In this document: piece by piece, positions 1 to 7,091 of the stretch | How positions within the stretch are numbered: the first letter of the stretch is position 1 | Layout of the letters: each line of letters begins with the position of its first letter | NCBI GenBank assembly: GCA_016234555.1 | Contig: JACRBJ010000061.1 | Location: 1 to 45,861 of the forward strand | DNA from: Chloroflexota bacterium | GTDB taxonomy: Bacteria > Chloroflexota > Anaerolineae > Anaerolineales > Villigracilaceae | Direction of reading: 5' to 3' | Length of the DNA: 45,861 nt | Made by a program: the position numbers and the translations under genes | The notes under the pieces: model-generated | Databases searched by the model: none | Seen by the model: only the letters and a program-made list of their open reading frames with translations | What the model was told of the DNA's origin: nothing

Positions 1-191
1 TACCATGGCGCCAAATCGTTGGGCATCATCCGCCATTGAGCGCCTGTTCTGACAATCCAACGCAAGCCATTGAACACGTCTCGTAAATCGTGGTCTCTTT
101 GTGGAGCGTCTTCTTTCATCAATGTCAGATAAGGAGCAACAAATGCCCATTCGTCGTCCGTTACATCACTCGGGTATGGTTTTCGGGTCAT
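1..191 (-). CDS. IS5-family transposase, N-terminal part (runs off the left edge)
   Basis: Reading leftward from an ATG at 191, the first 63 codons are visible. They encode an N-terminus with the run SDVTDDEWAFVAPYL and then FNGLRWIVRTGAQWRMMPND. This is the conserved start of IS5-group transposases (the DUF4096-type helical domain that precedes the DDE nuclease domain). The catalytic DDE part lies outside the window, so it cannot be said whether the gene is intact. It runs on the same strand as the surface-protein gene it interrupts. The family assignment rests on this N-terminal pattern only but is quite characteristic. Confidence 0.85.
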   Translation of the reverse strand, partial: MTRKPYPSDVTDDEWAFVAPYLTLMKEDAPQRDHDLRDVFNGLRWIVRTGAQWRMMPNDLAPW

Positions 192-231
192 TCACAGAGT
201 TTACCATCCCGAAAAGTTCATAACACGCTCT
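1..231 (-). mobile_element. IS5-like insertion sequence, one end
   Basis: The transposase start is followed on its upstream side by about 40 bases of non-coding sequence up to 231. From 232 on, the sequence matches the start of the second copy of the surface-protein module at 844, while base 231 and everything to its left do not. The element end therefore lies at or next to 231. The junction holds CTAG (230-233), compatible with the YTAR target used by IS5-type elements. The other end, its inverted repeat and the target duplication are outside the window. Confidence 0.7.
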
Positions 232-3061
232 AGCGAACGATCACGGCATCCAGTGAACCGGGAGCATATTTGACGTTGACAAAGACCAGTTTGAGTGTAT
301 GAGGTCCCGAAGCGAGCTGTCCGGTGTAATTCCAGCGTTTTTGGGATGCGTATTTCGCCAACTTTTGATCGAGGGTGCCCACCTGTACACCGTCCACATA
401 CACCAGCATCTTTCCGTAGTTGGGACCGCCGCGGTACACGATGCTGAAGGATTGTCCAGTGAAGTTGAGGGTGACGGCTGAATCTTTCTTGGTTGTCAGC
501 TTGAGAGTGCCTTTGTAGGCATCTTGCATGTTTTTGTTCTCCCATCCAGCGGAGTAGACAAAGGCGCTGTCTCTATCATCGTAGATGACTTCTAAACCTG
601 GCTTGGTTGCCGGCGGAACGGGAGTTGGTGTCATTGTCGGTGCCGGTGTGTTAGTCGGAGGAATCGGGGTTGCGGTGAAGGTGGGGGCCGGTGTGTTTGT
701 CGGTGGAATCGGAGTTGCAGTAAAGGTTGATTCCGGTGTATTCGTCGGCAGAGCTGTAGTCGGAGTCATTGTAGGCTCCGGCGTGTTTGTCTGCGGAATC
801 GGGGTGGCTGTGAAAGGTGTTTCCGAAGGAACTGTTGATGGAGAGCGAACGATCACGGCATCCAGTGAACCGGGAGCATATTTGACGTTGACAAAGACCA
901 GTTTGAGTGTATGAGGTCCCGAAGCGAACTGTCCGGTGTAATCCCAGCGTTTTTGGGATGCATAGTCTGCCAGCATTTGATCGAGGGTGCCCACCTGTAC
1001 GCCGTCCACATACACCAGCATCTTTCCATAGTTGGGGCCACCCCGGTACACTATGCTGAAGGATTGTCCAGTGAAGTTGAAGGTGACGGATGAATCTTTC
1101 GTGGTTGTCAGTTTGAGAGTGCCTTTGTAGGTATCCTGCATGTCCTTGTTCTCCCAGCCAGCGGAATAAACAAAGGCGCTGTCCCTATCATCGTAGATGA
1201 CTTCTGAACCTGGCAGCGGTGTTTGCGGCACGGAGGTCGGTGCCATGGTGCTTGTCGGCGGGATGGGAGTGGCCGTCATTGTCGGCTCCGGTGTGTTGGT
1301 CGGAGGAATGTAGGTTTGTGCCGGCGTGGAAGTAAACGTCGGCGGGATGGGAGTGGCAGTTATTGTCGGCTCCGGCGTATTGGTCGGAGGAATCGGAGTT
1401 GCTGTGAAGGCAGGTTCCAGGGTGGGGGTCGGCGGAATCTGGGTCGACGCGACTGTTGGAGTTGCAGTCGCAACCGGGGTGGTAGCGGCAGGAATGACAC
1501 CCAAAGCCTCATACGCGCCAATATCGACAGCATTGCCCTGAGGTCTGGCGCTGCCTTCAATATCGGCTGACACGCCAAGGTTTGTTCCCCGGTCAATTGC
1601 CGGGCTGGTATCACGCAGGTGGAGGTTGTAATCCGCCTGGCTGGCGAATTGCGGCTCGGCTTGCACGGAGTTCTGCCCCTTGCCAGTGGCTGCCTGATAA
1701 CCAGTCAGCGAATAGGTCTCACGGCAACTGCTTCCACTGCCATACACGCTGTCGCTGTTCGTCTTGTACAACAGGTTGTTGCTATCCAAGGTAAATGAGT
1801 CAAAGCTTACTGCGCACACCGCGGGTCCATTCGCGTTGTAGAAAATGTTGTTTTGAATGACCGATTGACTGGTCTCGGCAGCAGGCGCCTGGAAATTGAT
1901 CGACGCATTTCCGGAAGCGCCCGAGGCATAGAACGTGTTGCCAAGGATTTTCACCCCGCCTGCCCCCCAGTTGACCAGTCCGCCGTAGCCCCAGCCCCAC
2001 GAACCTCTTTTCGTGACGACATTCTGACGGACGATATTGTTGGTGATGTCGCCCTTGCAGTTATTGTCTCCGTTGGTGTCGCCATACTGGTTGTTCTCGC
2101 CGCCAACTCCACAGCCTACAGATGTGCTGTAGTTGATGACGATTATGCCTGCGCTGCCGCCCTTTTCAGCCATGATCTGGTTGTTTTCCACCAGACTGTC
2201 AAAGATATTTTCCAGTTGGATGCCCACATAACTGCAATCCTTGACAGTGTTATTTCTGACAATGTGCCGCCATTGGACGAGGCCAGTCTGCCCGGCATCC
2301 AGGTCGATGCACTGTCCCAACCCCGTCGTCCAGATGTTTTCGATACGGTTGAATTCAACAATGTTGTCGTGTGCCCTGCCTTGAACCCAAATGCCTCGAG
2401 CATTGTAATTGGTGAAATCGTGAATGTAGTTGCTGCGATAAATGTTGTGATGTGTGGCATCGTCCCCCAGTCCGCCGTGCGAATCGTTGATACCGCCATA
2501 TCCGCCCGACGCAGTATAGCCAACACCGCTGATTTCATTACCTTCGAACAACTGATTGTTGCCTACAGTGAAGATCGCGCCATTGACATAATTGTTTCTC
2601 AGGGTGATGTGGTGAGTGACTGCTGAATGGAACCAGCCGAACTGCAGGGCATGTTGATTGGAGCTGGCAAACCTCAATCCTTCGATGGTCCAGTAGCCAA
2701 CGGCGCCCCTGCTGTACAGAGCCATGTTGCTGCCGCCATTGATCTGCACGGTTTCACCGGGATAATTGGTTAGTTTGATTACACCATCGGCGCTGCCGGA
2801 GCGGCTGATTGTGATGCTTTCGTTGTATGTTCCCGCCCTGACCAGGATCGTGTCGCCGGGATTGACACTGTTTACTGCCTTCTGGATCGTCCGCCACGGT
2901 GCAGTCTCGGTTCCAGTATTTGTATCTACGCCATTCGTTGATACATAATAAGTAATTCCGGGCGCGAGAGATTCGGACAATGCACCAACGTTGCCGTAGC
3001 CTCCAAATGTGAGTGCCAGCAAAAGAACCATACTCATCGCCCGGATTATTATTTTGTTCAT
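230..3061 (-). CDS. Secreted right-handed beta-helix protein with two C-terminal repeat modules
   Basis: About 943 residues from the ATG at 3061, chosen because AAGGAG lies 8 bases upstream; an in-frame ATG eight codons earlier lacks this. A signal peptide is followed by a parallel beta-helix of the DUF1565/pectate-lyase-like type (YYVSTNGVDTNTG, PWRTIQKAVNSV, GDTILVRAGTY) and a closing segment with AIDRGTN and VDIGAYEA, as in many bacterial surface beta-helix proteins. Threonine/proline linkers (TATPIPPTNTPEPT type) alternate with two nearly identical modules of roughly 120 residues containing YDDRDSAFVYSAGWENK and GPHTLKLVFVN, which look like beta-sandwich carbohydrate- or surface-binding domains. 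The protein probably acts outside the cell, perhaps on polysaccharide; substrate unknown. The stop codon is formed at the insertion-sequence junction, so the original protein was probably longer. Confidence 0.8.
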   Translation of the reverse strand: MNKIIIRAMSMVLLLALTFGGYGNVGALSESLAPGITYYVSTNGVDTNTGTETAPWRTIQKAVNSVNPGDTILVRAGTYNESITISRSGSADGVIKLTNYPGETVQINGGSNMALYSRGAVGYWTIEGLRFASSNQHALQFGWFHSAVTHHITLRNNYVNGAIFTVGNNQLFEGNEISGVGYTASGGYGGINDSHGGLGDDATHHNIYRSNYIHDFTNYNARGIWVQGRAHDNIVEFNRIENIWTTGLGQCIDLDAGQTGLVQWRHIVRNNTVKDCSYVGIQLENIFDSLVENNQIMAEKGGSAGIIVINYSTSVGCGVGGENNQYGDTNGDNNCKGDITNNIVRQNVVTKRGSWGWGYGGLVNWGAGGVKILGNTFYASGASGNASINFQAPAAETSQSVIQNNIFYNANGPAVCAVSFDSFTLDSNNLLYKTNSDSVYGSGSSCRETYSLTGYQAATGKGQNSVQAEPQFASQADYNLHLRDTSPAIDRGTNLGVSADIEGSARPQGNAVDIGAYEALGVIPAATTPVATATPTVASTQIPPTPTLEPAFTATPIPPTNTPEPTITATPIPPTFTSTPAQTYIPPTNTPEPTMTATPIPPTSTMAPTSVPQTPLPGSEVIYDDRDSAFVYSAGWENKDMQDTYKGTLKLTTTKDSSVTFNFTGQSFSIVYRGGPNYGKMLVYVDGVQVGTLDQMLADYASQKRWDYTGQFASGPHTLKLVFVNVKYAPGSLDAVIVRSPSTVPSETPFTATPIPQTNTPEPTMTPTTALPTNTPESTFTATPIPPTNTPAPTFTATPIPPTNTPAPTMTPTPVPPATKPGLEVIYDDRDSAFVYSAGWENKNMQDAYKGTLKLTTKKDSAVTLNFTGQSFSIVYRGGPNYGKMLVYVDGVQVGTLDQKLAKYASQKRWNYTGQLASGPHTLKLVFVNVKYAPGSLDAVIVR
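232..602 (-). repeat. Repeat copy A of a 371-base module in the surface-protein gene
   Basis: This segment aligns without gaps to 844-1214 at a constant offset of 612. By eye there are roughly 28 mismatches, about 92 % identity. It encodes the last module of the secreted beta-helix protein. Confidence 0.9.
844..1214 (-). repeat. Repeat copy B of the 371-base module
   Basis: Gap-free partner of 232-602. The two copies are separated by a threonine/proline-rich linker that is itself made of short imperfect repeats. Copy B continues in frame into a linker (SPSTVPSETP), whereas copy A ends at the insertion sequence. Confidence 0.9.
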
Positions 3062-3167
3062 TATTCTTTCTCCTTGTAAAGCCACATCGACCTTTTGGCA
3101 GGCTGATTATTTTTCCATTGAGCCTTCATACATAGAGCGCTTCAATGCTGCCTAAAGGTTAACATAG

Positions 3168-3186
3168 CCCCTATTCATATAAGGGG
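3168..3186. promoter_or_regulatory. Interrupted inverted repeat upstream of the surface-protein gene
   Basis: The non-coding stretch 3062-3395 holds this small inverted repeat (CCCCTAT, then ATAAGGGG with one base out of register) about 110 bases upstream of the surface-protein start. It could be an operator. Apart from it and the terminator hairpin at 3328-3362 nothing else was recognised in this interval. Confidence 0.3.
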
Positions 3187-3327
3187 TATTCTTATAGGAA
3201 TTGAGTACCAGTCATCTCAACACTTCTGCAAATCTCCCGCCCATCCTTGCAATTCAGAAAGGTACATATCAATATCGTTTCAAAATATTATTGTCCAGTC
3301 AACACGCCCCCTGGAAATTGAAAAGGA

Positions 3328-3362
3328 ATCGAAAGGACGGACACCATGTCCGTCCTTTCGAT
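3328..3362 (-). terminator. Strong hairpin terminator of the papain-like gene
   Basis: A perfect 15-base-pair stem (3328-3342 with 3348-3362, core GAAAGGACGGAC/GTCCGTCCTTTC) has a 5-base loop. Read leftward, it is followed by the U-rich run TTCCTTTTCAATTTCC. It lies 34 bases after the stop codon of the leftward gene ending at 3396. Confidence 0.85.
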
Positions 3363-3395
3363 ATTCCATGTTTAACAGGAAAATACAAACTATCT

Positions 3396-3962
3396 TTAAC
3401 CCACCCCCTCATTTGGTTCGTTCGAGAGGAAATATGTCTGTGCGGGAAGCAGGACATGCTGGCGTTTGCCTGACGGATACATGGTGGTGCAGGCGGAACG
3501 CGGCAGGCGCTTGATAAGTGCCGAGTCATATAACTGGATGGAGCCATTGGTGATGCTTTCGATCACTGTCCAGTGGTCGTGATAGCCATTCAAGCCGAGA
3601 ATGATGGCGCGTCCCGGCGAGCCGTCCAGAAAGGCCTGCATGGAACGCCAAAAGGTTGTCAGGTCAGGATTTGTCACACCGCGCCAGGGGATTTGCACGT
3701 TCGAGATGCGTTTCTTGCCCACCACCTTGTCCAAAACAACCAGCATCTCCTTGTGCATGATGCCCCCGATCAGAAATTTGCTCAACAATCCGCGCCGGGA
3801 GAGGTAGTGGATCAAGTCGTTGAATAATTGCTGTGTCTCCTGGTCTGACGAGTGATTGATGTATCGTTCCGCGTTGACAATGCTGTACAGTCCACACAGC
3901 GAGTCGAGACCACCTTGTTGAAAGGGGGGGAACTCTGGTGTGCTTCGGGAATACCCTCTCAT
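3396..3962 (-). CDS. Papain-like cysteine peptidase-fold protein
   Basis: The gene encodes 188 residues from an ATG preceded by AGGAAGG at 7 bases. No signal peptide is apparent. The pattern QQGGLDSLCGLYSIVNA near residues 15-31 supplies a glutamine and a cysteine placed like the oxyanion-hole Gln and nucleophile Cys of papain-like enzymes. GYHDHWTVI (about residues 125-133) supplies a histidine, and LYDSA shortly after supplies an aspartate. The order Q-C-H-D and the spacing fit a C39/papain-like peptidase or transglutaminase-type fold. Substrate and pathway are unknown. It has its own terminator and no obvious functional partner, so it is probably monocistronic. The fold call is from motif order only; it may be an inactive relative. 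Confidence 0.6.
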   Translation of the reverse strand: MRGYSRSTPEFPPFQQGGLDSLCGLYSIVNAERYINHSSDQETQQLFNDLIHYLSRRGLLSKFLIGGIMHKEMLVVLDKVVGKKRISNVQIPWRGVTNPDLTTFWRSMQAFLDGSPGRAIILGLNGYHDHWTVIESITNGSIQLYDSALIKRLPRSACTTMYPSGKRQHVLLPAQTYFLSNEPNEGVG

Positions 3963-4029
3963 GAAAAAACCTTCCTAGTCGGAACTGAAGTCGTTGAACT
4001 CCGTGTTCAATTTTCGAGAGTATACCCTG

Positions 4030-5241
4030 TCACTTTACCAGCCGCCATAACAAGAGGCTTGCCAGCAAAGCGAGAGCTGCTCCAAAGAGGAAGGGAGCCG
4101 AAGGTCCGAATCCAGCCCAGGTCCCCGCACCCTGCCAGAGCAATCCCGCCAGAAACGAAGCAGGCAGGGCGGTAATTCCAATCGCGGCGTTGAACAATCC
4201 ATACGCCGCACCGCGCTGCGAGTCGGGCACAAGGTCGGCGACCAGCGCCTTGGCAACACCCTCCGTCGCGGCGTAGTAAATTCCATACAGACCGAACAGC
4301 GCCCAAATCTGCCAGCCCGCCCCGGCAAAGGCAAACCCAAGATAGACCAACCCGTACGCGAACCAGCCGCCGATGATCAACTTGCGCCTGCCGACCCTGT
4401 CCGACAGCGCGCCAAGCGGACCCGAAAGCGCCGTGTAAATGGCAGTGAAGGTCATCAGCATGAACATGGTTTGCAGCACCGAAAGTCCGCGCTCCTGCGC
4501 GCGCAGGATGATGAACGAATCAGAGGAGTTGCCAAGCGTGAAGAGGACAACGATAAAGAGGAAGGACTTGAAGCGCGAGTCCATCCCTTTGAGCGAGAGC
4601 TGCAAACCAGCCCCGCCCTTGGTTGATCCACCCAAATCGGTTGCTCCTACGCCCAAAACGATCACCGCCAAAACCGCAGGGACGATGCTCGCCAGCACTG
4701 CAATGCGGAAGGTGTCCACACTCAACAACGATTCGTTGGATTGAGTCAGCCAGATGATGAGCGCCGCAATCGCAATGCCGAGGAAGGCTCCCGCCGTATC
4801 ACCGGCGCGGTGCAAACCGAAAGCGAACCCGCGATTGGACTCGTCTGTGCTGGCAGCAACCAGCGCATCGCGCGGCGCAGTGCGGATTCCCTTGCCTACG
4901 CGGTCAGCAAAGCGGACTCCCAATACGCCACCCCAACCGTTCACAAAATAAAGAAACGGCTTGGCAACGGTTGAGATTCCATAGCCCAACACCGCCAGCC
5001 ACTTGCGTTTGCCGAGTTTGTCCGAGAGCGCACCCGAATAGATTTTGACCAGGCTGGCGGTTGTCTCCGCCACGCCATCGATCAAGCCGATGTATGCCAT
5101 CCGCACGCCCAATACGTTGGAGAGAAACAACGGAATGAGATAAACGAGCATCTCCGAGGAAACGTCAGTGAGGAATGAAGTTGCCGTGACAATCCAGATA
5201 TTTGGATGCAATCGGCGCAGGGGCGATTTGTTTTCAGACAT
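4030..5241 (-). CDS. Major facilitator superfamily transporter
   Basis: The gene encodes 403 residues, the usual size for a 12-helix MFS carrier. The N-terminus has helix 1 (IVTATSFLTDVSSEMLVYLIPLFL) and the loop GALSDKLGKRKWLAV, matching the MFS loop 2-3 signature. A second such loop (GALSDRVGRRKLIIGG) occurs in the C-terminal half, as expected from the internal duplication of the fold. The protein sits in the cytoplasmic membrane. Its close relatives are annotated only as MFS carriers, so the substrate is not assignable; drug or metabolite efflux is plausible because a PadR repressor is encoded 11 bases upstream in the same operon. Confidence 0.88.
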   Translation of the reverse strand: MSENKSPLRRLHPNIWIVTATSFLTDVSSEMLVYLIPLFLSNVLGVRMAYIGLIDGVAETTASLVKIYSGALSDKLGKRKWLAVLGYGISTVAKPFLYFVNGWGGVLGVRFADRVGKGIRTAPRDALVAASTDESNRGFAFGLHRAGDTAGAFLGIAIAALIIWLTQSNESLLSVDTFRIAVLASIVPAVLAVIVLGVGATDLGGSTKGGAGLQLSLKGMDSRFKSFLFIVVLFTLGNSSDSFIILRAQERGLSVLQTMFMLMTFTAIYTALSGPLGALSDRVGRRKLIIGGWFAYGLVYLGFAFAGAGWQIWALFGLYGIYYAATEGVAKALVADLVPDSQRGAAYGLFNAAIGITALPASFLAGLLWQGAGTWAGFGPSAPFLFGAALALLASLLLWRLVK

Positions 5242-5252
5242 GATCGAAACTC

Positions 5253-5555
5253 CTATTCATTGATTTCGGCGACCAACTCCAATGCCTTGGCTTTTCCCTC
5301 CGCAAGCGCAGACCTGCCCTTTGCTGTCAGCGAATAATACTTGCGGGCTTTGCCCTCCACCACGCGTGATTGCACGCTGAGCAGGTTTTCCTCCTTCAAC
5401 GAATGCAGGATGGGGTAGAGGGTGCCGGGGCTGAGACGGTAGCCATGCCGCGCCAACTCCTCGATCAGCCACAGACCATAGACGGGCTCCTCTCCGGCAT
5501 GATGAAGGATATGCAATTTGACAAATCCCAGAAACAAGCTGTGCGAGAGTTTCAT
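5253..5555 (-). CDS. PadR-family transcriptional regulator
   Basis: The 100-residue protein has the winged-helix pattern of PadR regulators: ILHHAGEEPVYGLWLIEELARHGYRLSPGTLYPILHSLKEENLL, followed by the wing VVEGKARKYYSLTAKGRSAL. It lacks the longer C-terminal dimer domain and so belongs to the short PadR subfamily. It is immediately upstream of the MFS gene (11-base gap) and probably represses this two-gene operon until a ligand, often a toxic aromatic or drug, is bound. The upstream stretch near 5560-5600 holds an AT-rich region fit for the promoter. Confidence 0.9.
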   Translation of the reverse strand: MKLSHSLFLGFVKLHILHHAGEEPVYGLWLIEELARHGYRLSPGTLYPILHSLKEENLLSVQSRVVEGKARKYYSLTAKGRSALAEGKAKALELVAEINE

Positions 5556-5627
5556 TATATCGTCTTTCGTTATCGGTTTTCGATATTATTATCTGACAAA
5601 AACTGCCGCCTGTCAAGCGGCATGTTT

Positions 5628-6080
5628 CTAATCCTTTTTACCGAAATAGCCAAACGCGATCAGCATCCCAGACATCAGCGCGGTGGCAATGCCAATTTGC
5701 ATCAGCCCGGCGGGATCCTTCACATCCAGTAATTTTTCCAGGAACTTCACCCCCATCACCAGCACGATCATGCTGCTCAACTTGGTTTTCAGTTCATACA
5801 GGTTATGCGCGAGCATCCATTCAGGCAGGTCAAGTTTGTCGATGAACAATTCATACAAACTGACGGAAAAGATTAACAGGGCTGTCGCAATTAGAAAGCT
5901 GTCCACGATTTCGACCATCTCCACGGTGATGGCTTTGTCCCTGCCCAGGGAGGTTATGACCAAAGAGATGGTCCCCACTGTTTTAAGCGTACCCCACGCA
6001 AAAGCAGCAACCGCCGCAAACAGCAGGGCAATCACACCTATCAGTGCGAGATATTTCGATCTTTCAAGAATAAATTTCAT
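5628..6080 (-). CDS. UPF0114 (YqhA-like) membrane protein
   Basis: 150 residues, close to the usual size of the UPF0114/YqhA family. It starts MKFILERSKYLALIGVIALLFAAVAAFAWG. Its other hydrophobic segments are at about residues 55-80, 100-118 and 125-146. The stretch VEIVDSFLIATALLIFSVSLYELFI is characteristic of the family, as is WMLAHNLYELKTKL. The cellular role is not established. The gene is preceded by the metallo-hydrolase gene on the same strand with a gap of 24 bases, so the two may be cotranscribed. Confidence 0.85.
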   Translation of the reverse strand: MKFILERSKYLALIGVIALLFAAVAAFAWGTLKTVGTISLVITSLGRDKAITVEMVEIVDSFLIATALLIFSVSLYELFIDKLDLPEWMLAHNLYELKTKLSSMIVLVMGVKFLEKLLDVKDPAGLMQIGIATALMSGMLIAFGYFGKKD

Positions 6081-6104
6081 GTTGACTCTAAAGTCGCGGT
6101 CCTC

Positions 6105-6938
6105 TTATGCCTCGCCGTGCATTTGTTTGTACAACGACCTCAGATTGCGCCGATGCAATGTCTCCGCCAGACCGCCGAGGTGGACGCGACTTTTTCCGCA
6201 GCTTTCGATTGTGATCGCATCGAGATATTCATCGGCGTTCTTACGCTTGCCTGCGGGCTTGACCGCCTTTTTGATGTTATTCAGGTAGTTTAGATTCTCC
6301 TTCACCGCCGCGTCGATCTCACCCCGCAGGATGATATCACCATGTCCCTGGATGATGTTTTCCAACCCCAACCGTCCAATCCGCTTGACCGAGGCAAGCA
6401 TGTCGTCGATGTCGCCATCCACAATGTAAGGCAGGGGCATGAACGCATCGCCGGCAAAAAGCACCCGATCCTCCTCCACCAGCACGGAAATACCGTCGTC
6501 GCTGTGGCCAAACGCCGGAGCCAGGATCAAATTCTTCTTGCCCACCCGCAAGGTCAACTCGCCGGAGGCAAACGTCAGATGAGGGGGAATGATCTTGACC
6601 TGCTTCAGGTTGGGATTTTGTTTGCGCGCCGAATCCAGCGAGGGGAAGCCGTATTCAATGAGGTATTCGCGGCATTTGAGATGGCCGATCACCGTTGCGC
6701 CGGGGAAGAAGCAATTTCCCCAGGTGTGGTCGGCATGATAATGCGTGTTGATCACATAGCGCACCTGCACGCCCAGTTCATGTTCGATGAACTCGCGCAT
6801 GTTCAATGTTTCTTCAGGCATGGCAAGCGTGTCGATGACCACAGCCCACTGCGGACCAACGATGACGCCGGCAGTCACCTGAGCATAGACTTCACTTTGG
6901 AACCAAAAAACGTTTTCAGATACTCGTTCTCGATGCAT
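6105..6938 (-). CDS. Metallo-beta-lactamase-fold hydrolase
   Basis: The protein has 277 residues. The metal-binding signature HxHxDH is present as NTHYHADHTWGN at about residues 60-71. Further metal ligands are expected in APAFGHSDDGISV and in LFAGDAF. The second half has the histidine of QGHGD. There is no signal peptide, so the protein is probably cytoplasmic, which argues against a true beta-lactamase. Relatives include glyoxalase-II-like and quorum-lactone hydrolases; the substrate cannot be named. Start chosen at the ATG with AGGCGG upstream. It diverges from the gene starting at 7092 across a 153-base intergenic region. Confidence 0.82.
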   Translation of the reverse strand: MHRERVSENVFWFQSEVYAQVTAGVIVGPQWAVVIDTLAMPEETLNMREFIEHELGVQVRYVINTHYHADHTWGNCFFPGATVIGHLKCREYLIEYGFPSLDSARKQNPNLKQVKIIPPHLTFASGELTLRVGKKNLILAPAFGHSDDGISVLVEEDRVLFAGDAFMPLPYIVDGDIDDMLASVKRIGRLGLENIIQGHGDIILRGEIDAAVKENLNYLNNIKKAVKPAGKRKNADEYLDAITIESCGKSRVHLGGLAETLHRRNLRSLYKQMHGEA

Positions 6939-6991
6939 ACATCCGCCTTGCTTATGATTTTATACTTTAATAGCACAAAACAGTATAAAAC

Positions 6992-7011
6992 ACAAGTTGT
7001 ATATACAAGTT
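6992..7011. promoter_or_regulatory. Palindrome with flanking direct repeat in the divergent promoter region
   Basis: TTGTATATACAA (6997-7008) is a perfect 12-base palindrome embedded in a direct repeat ACAAGTT (6992-6998 and 7005-7011). It lies between the divergent genes starting at 6938 and 7092 and could bind a dimeric regulator of either. Confidence 0.4.
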
Positions 7012-7055
7012 TGGGAGAAAATTTCATAATTCAAAGGAATATTGCAAAAATTTCC

Positions 7056-7084
7056 TTGATTAGGCTTGTCATAAGTGATAAACT
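7056..7084 (+). promoter_or_regulatory. Sigma-70-like promoter of the receiver-like/TnpA-fold gene
   Basis: TTGATT (7056-7061) and TAAACT (7079-7084) are 17 bases apart. Transcription would begin at about 7091-7092, at the start codon itself, which predicts a leaderless mRNA. Confidence 0.45.
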
Positions 7085-7091
7085 CTATAAC

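Noticed and set aside
1853..2626. 257-codon plus-strand open frame inside the surface-protein gene
   Set aside because: It lies opposite a well-supported beta-helix protein and has no recognisable domain.
6342..7091. Upstream extension of the 7092 gene by 250 codons
   Set aside because: The extension overlaps the divergent metallo-hydrolase on the other strand; a promoter lies just before the ATG at 7092.
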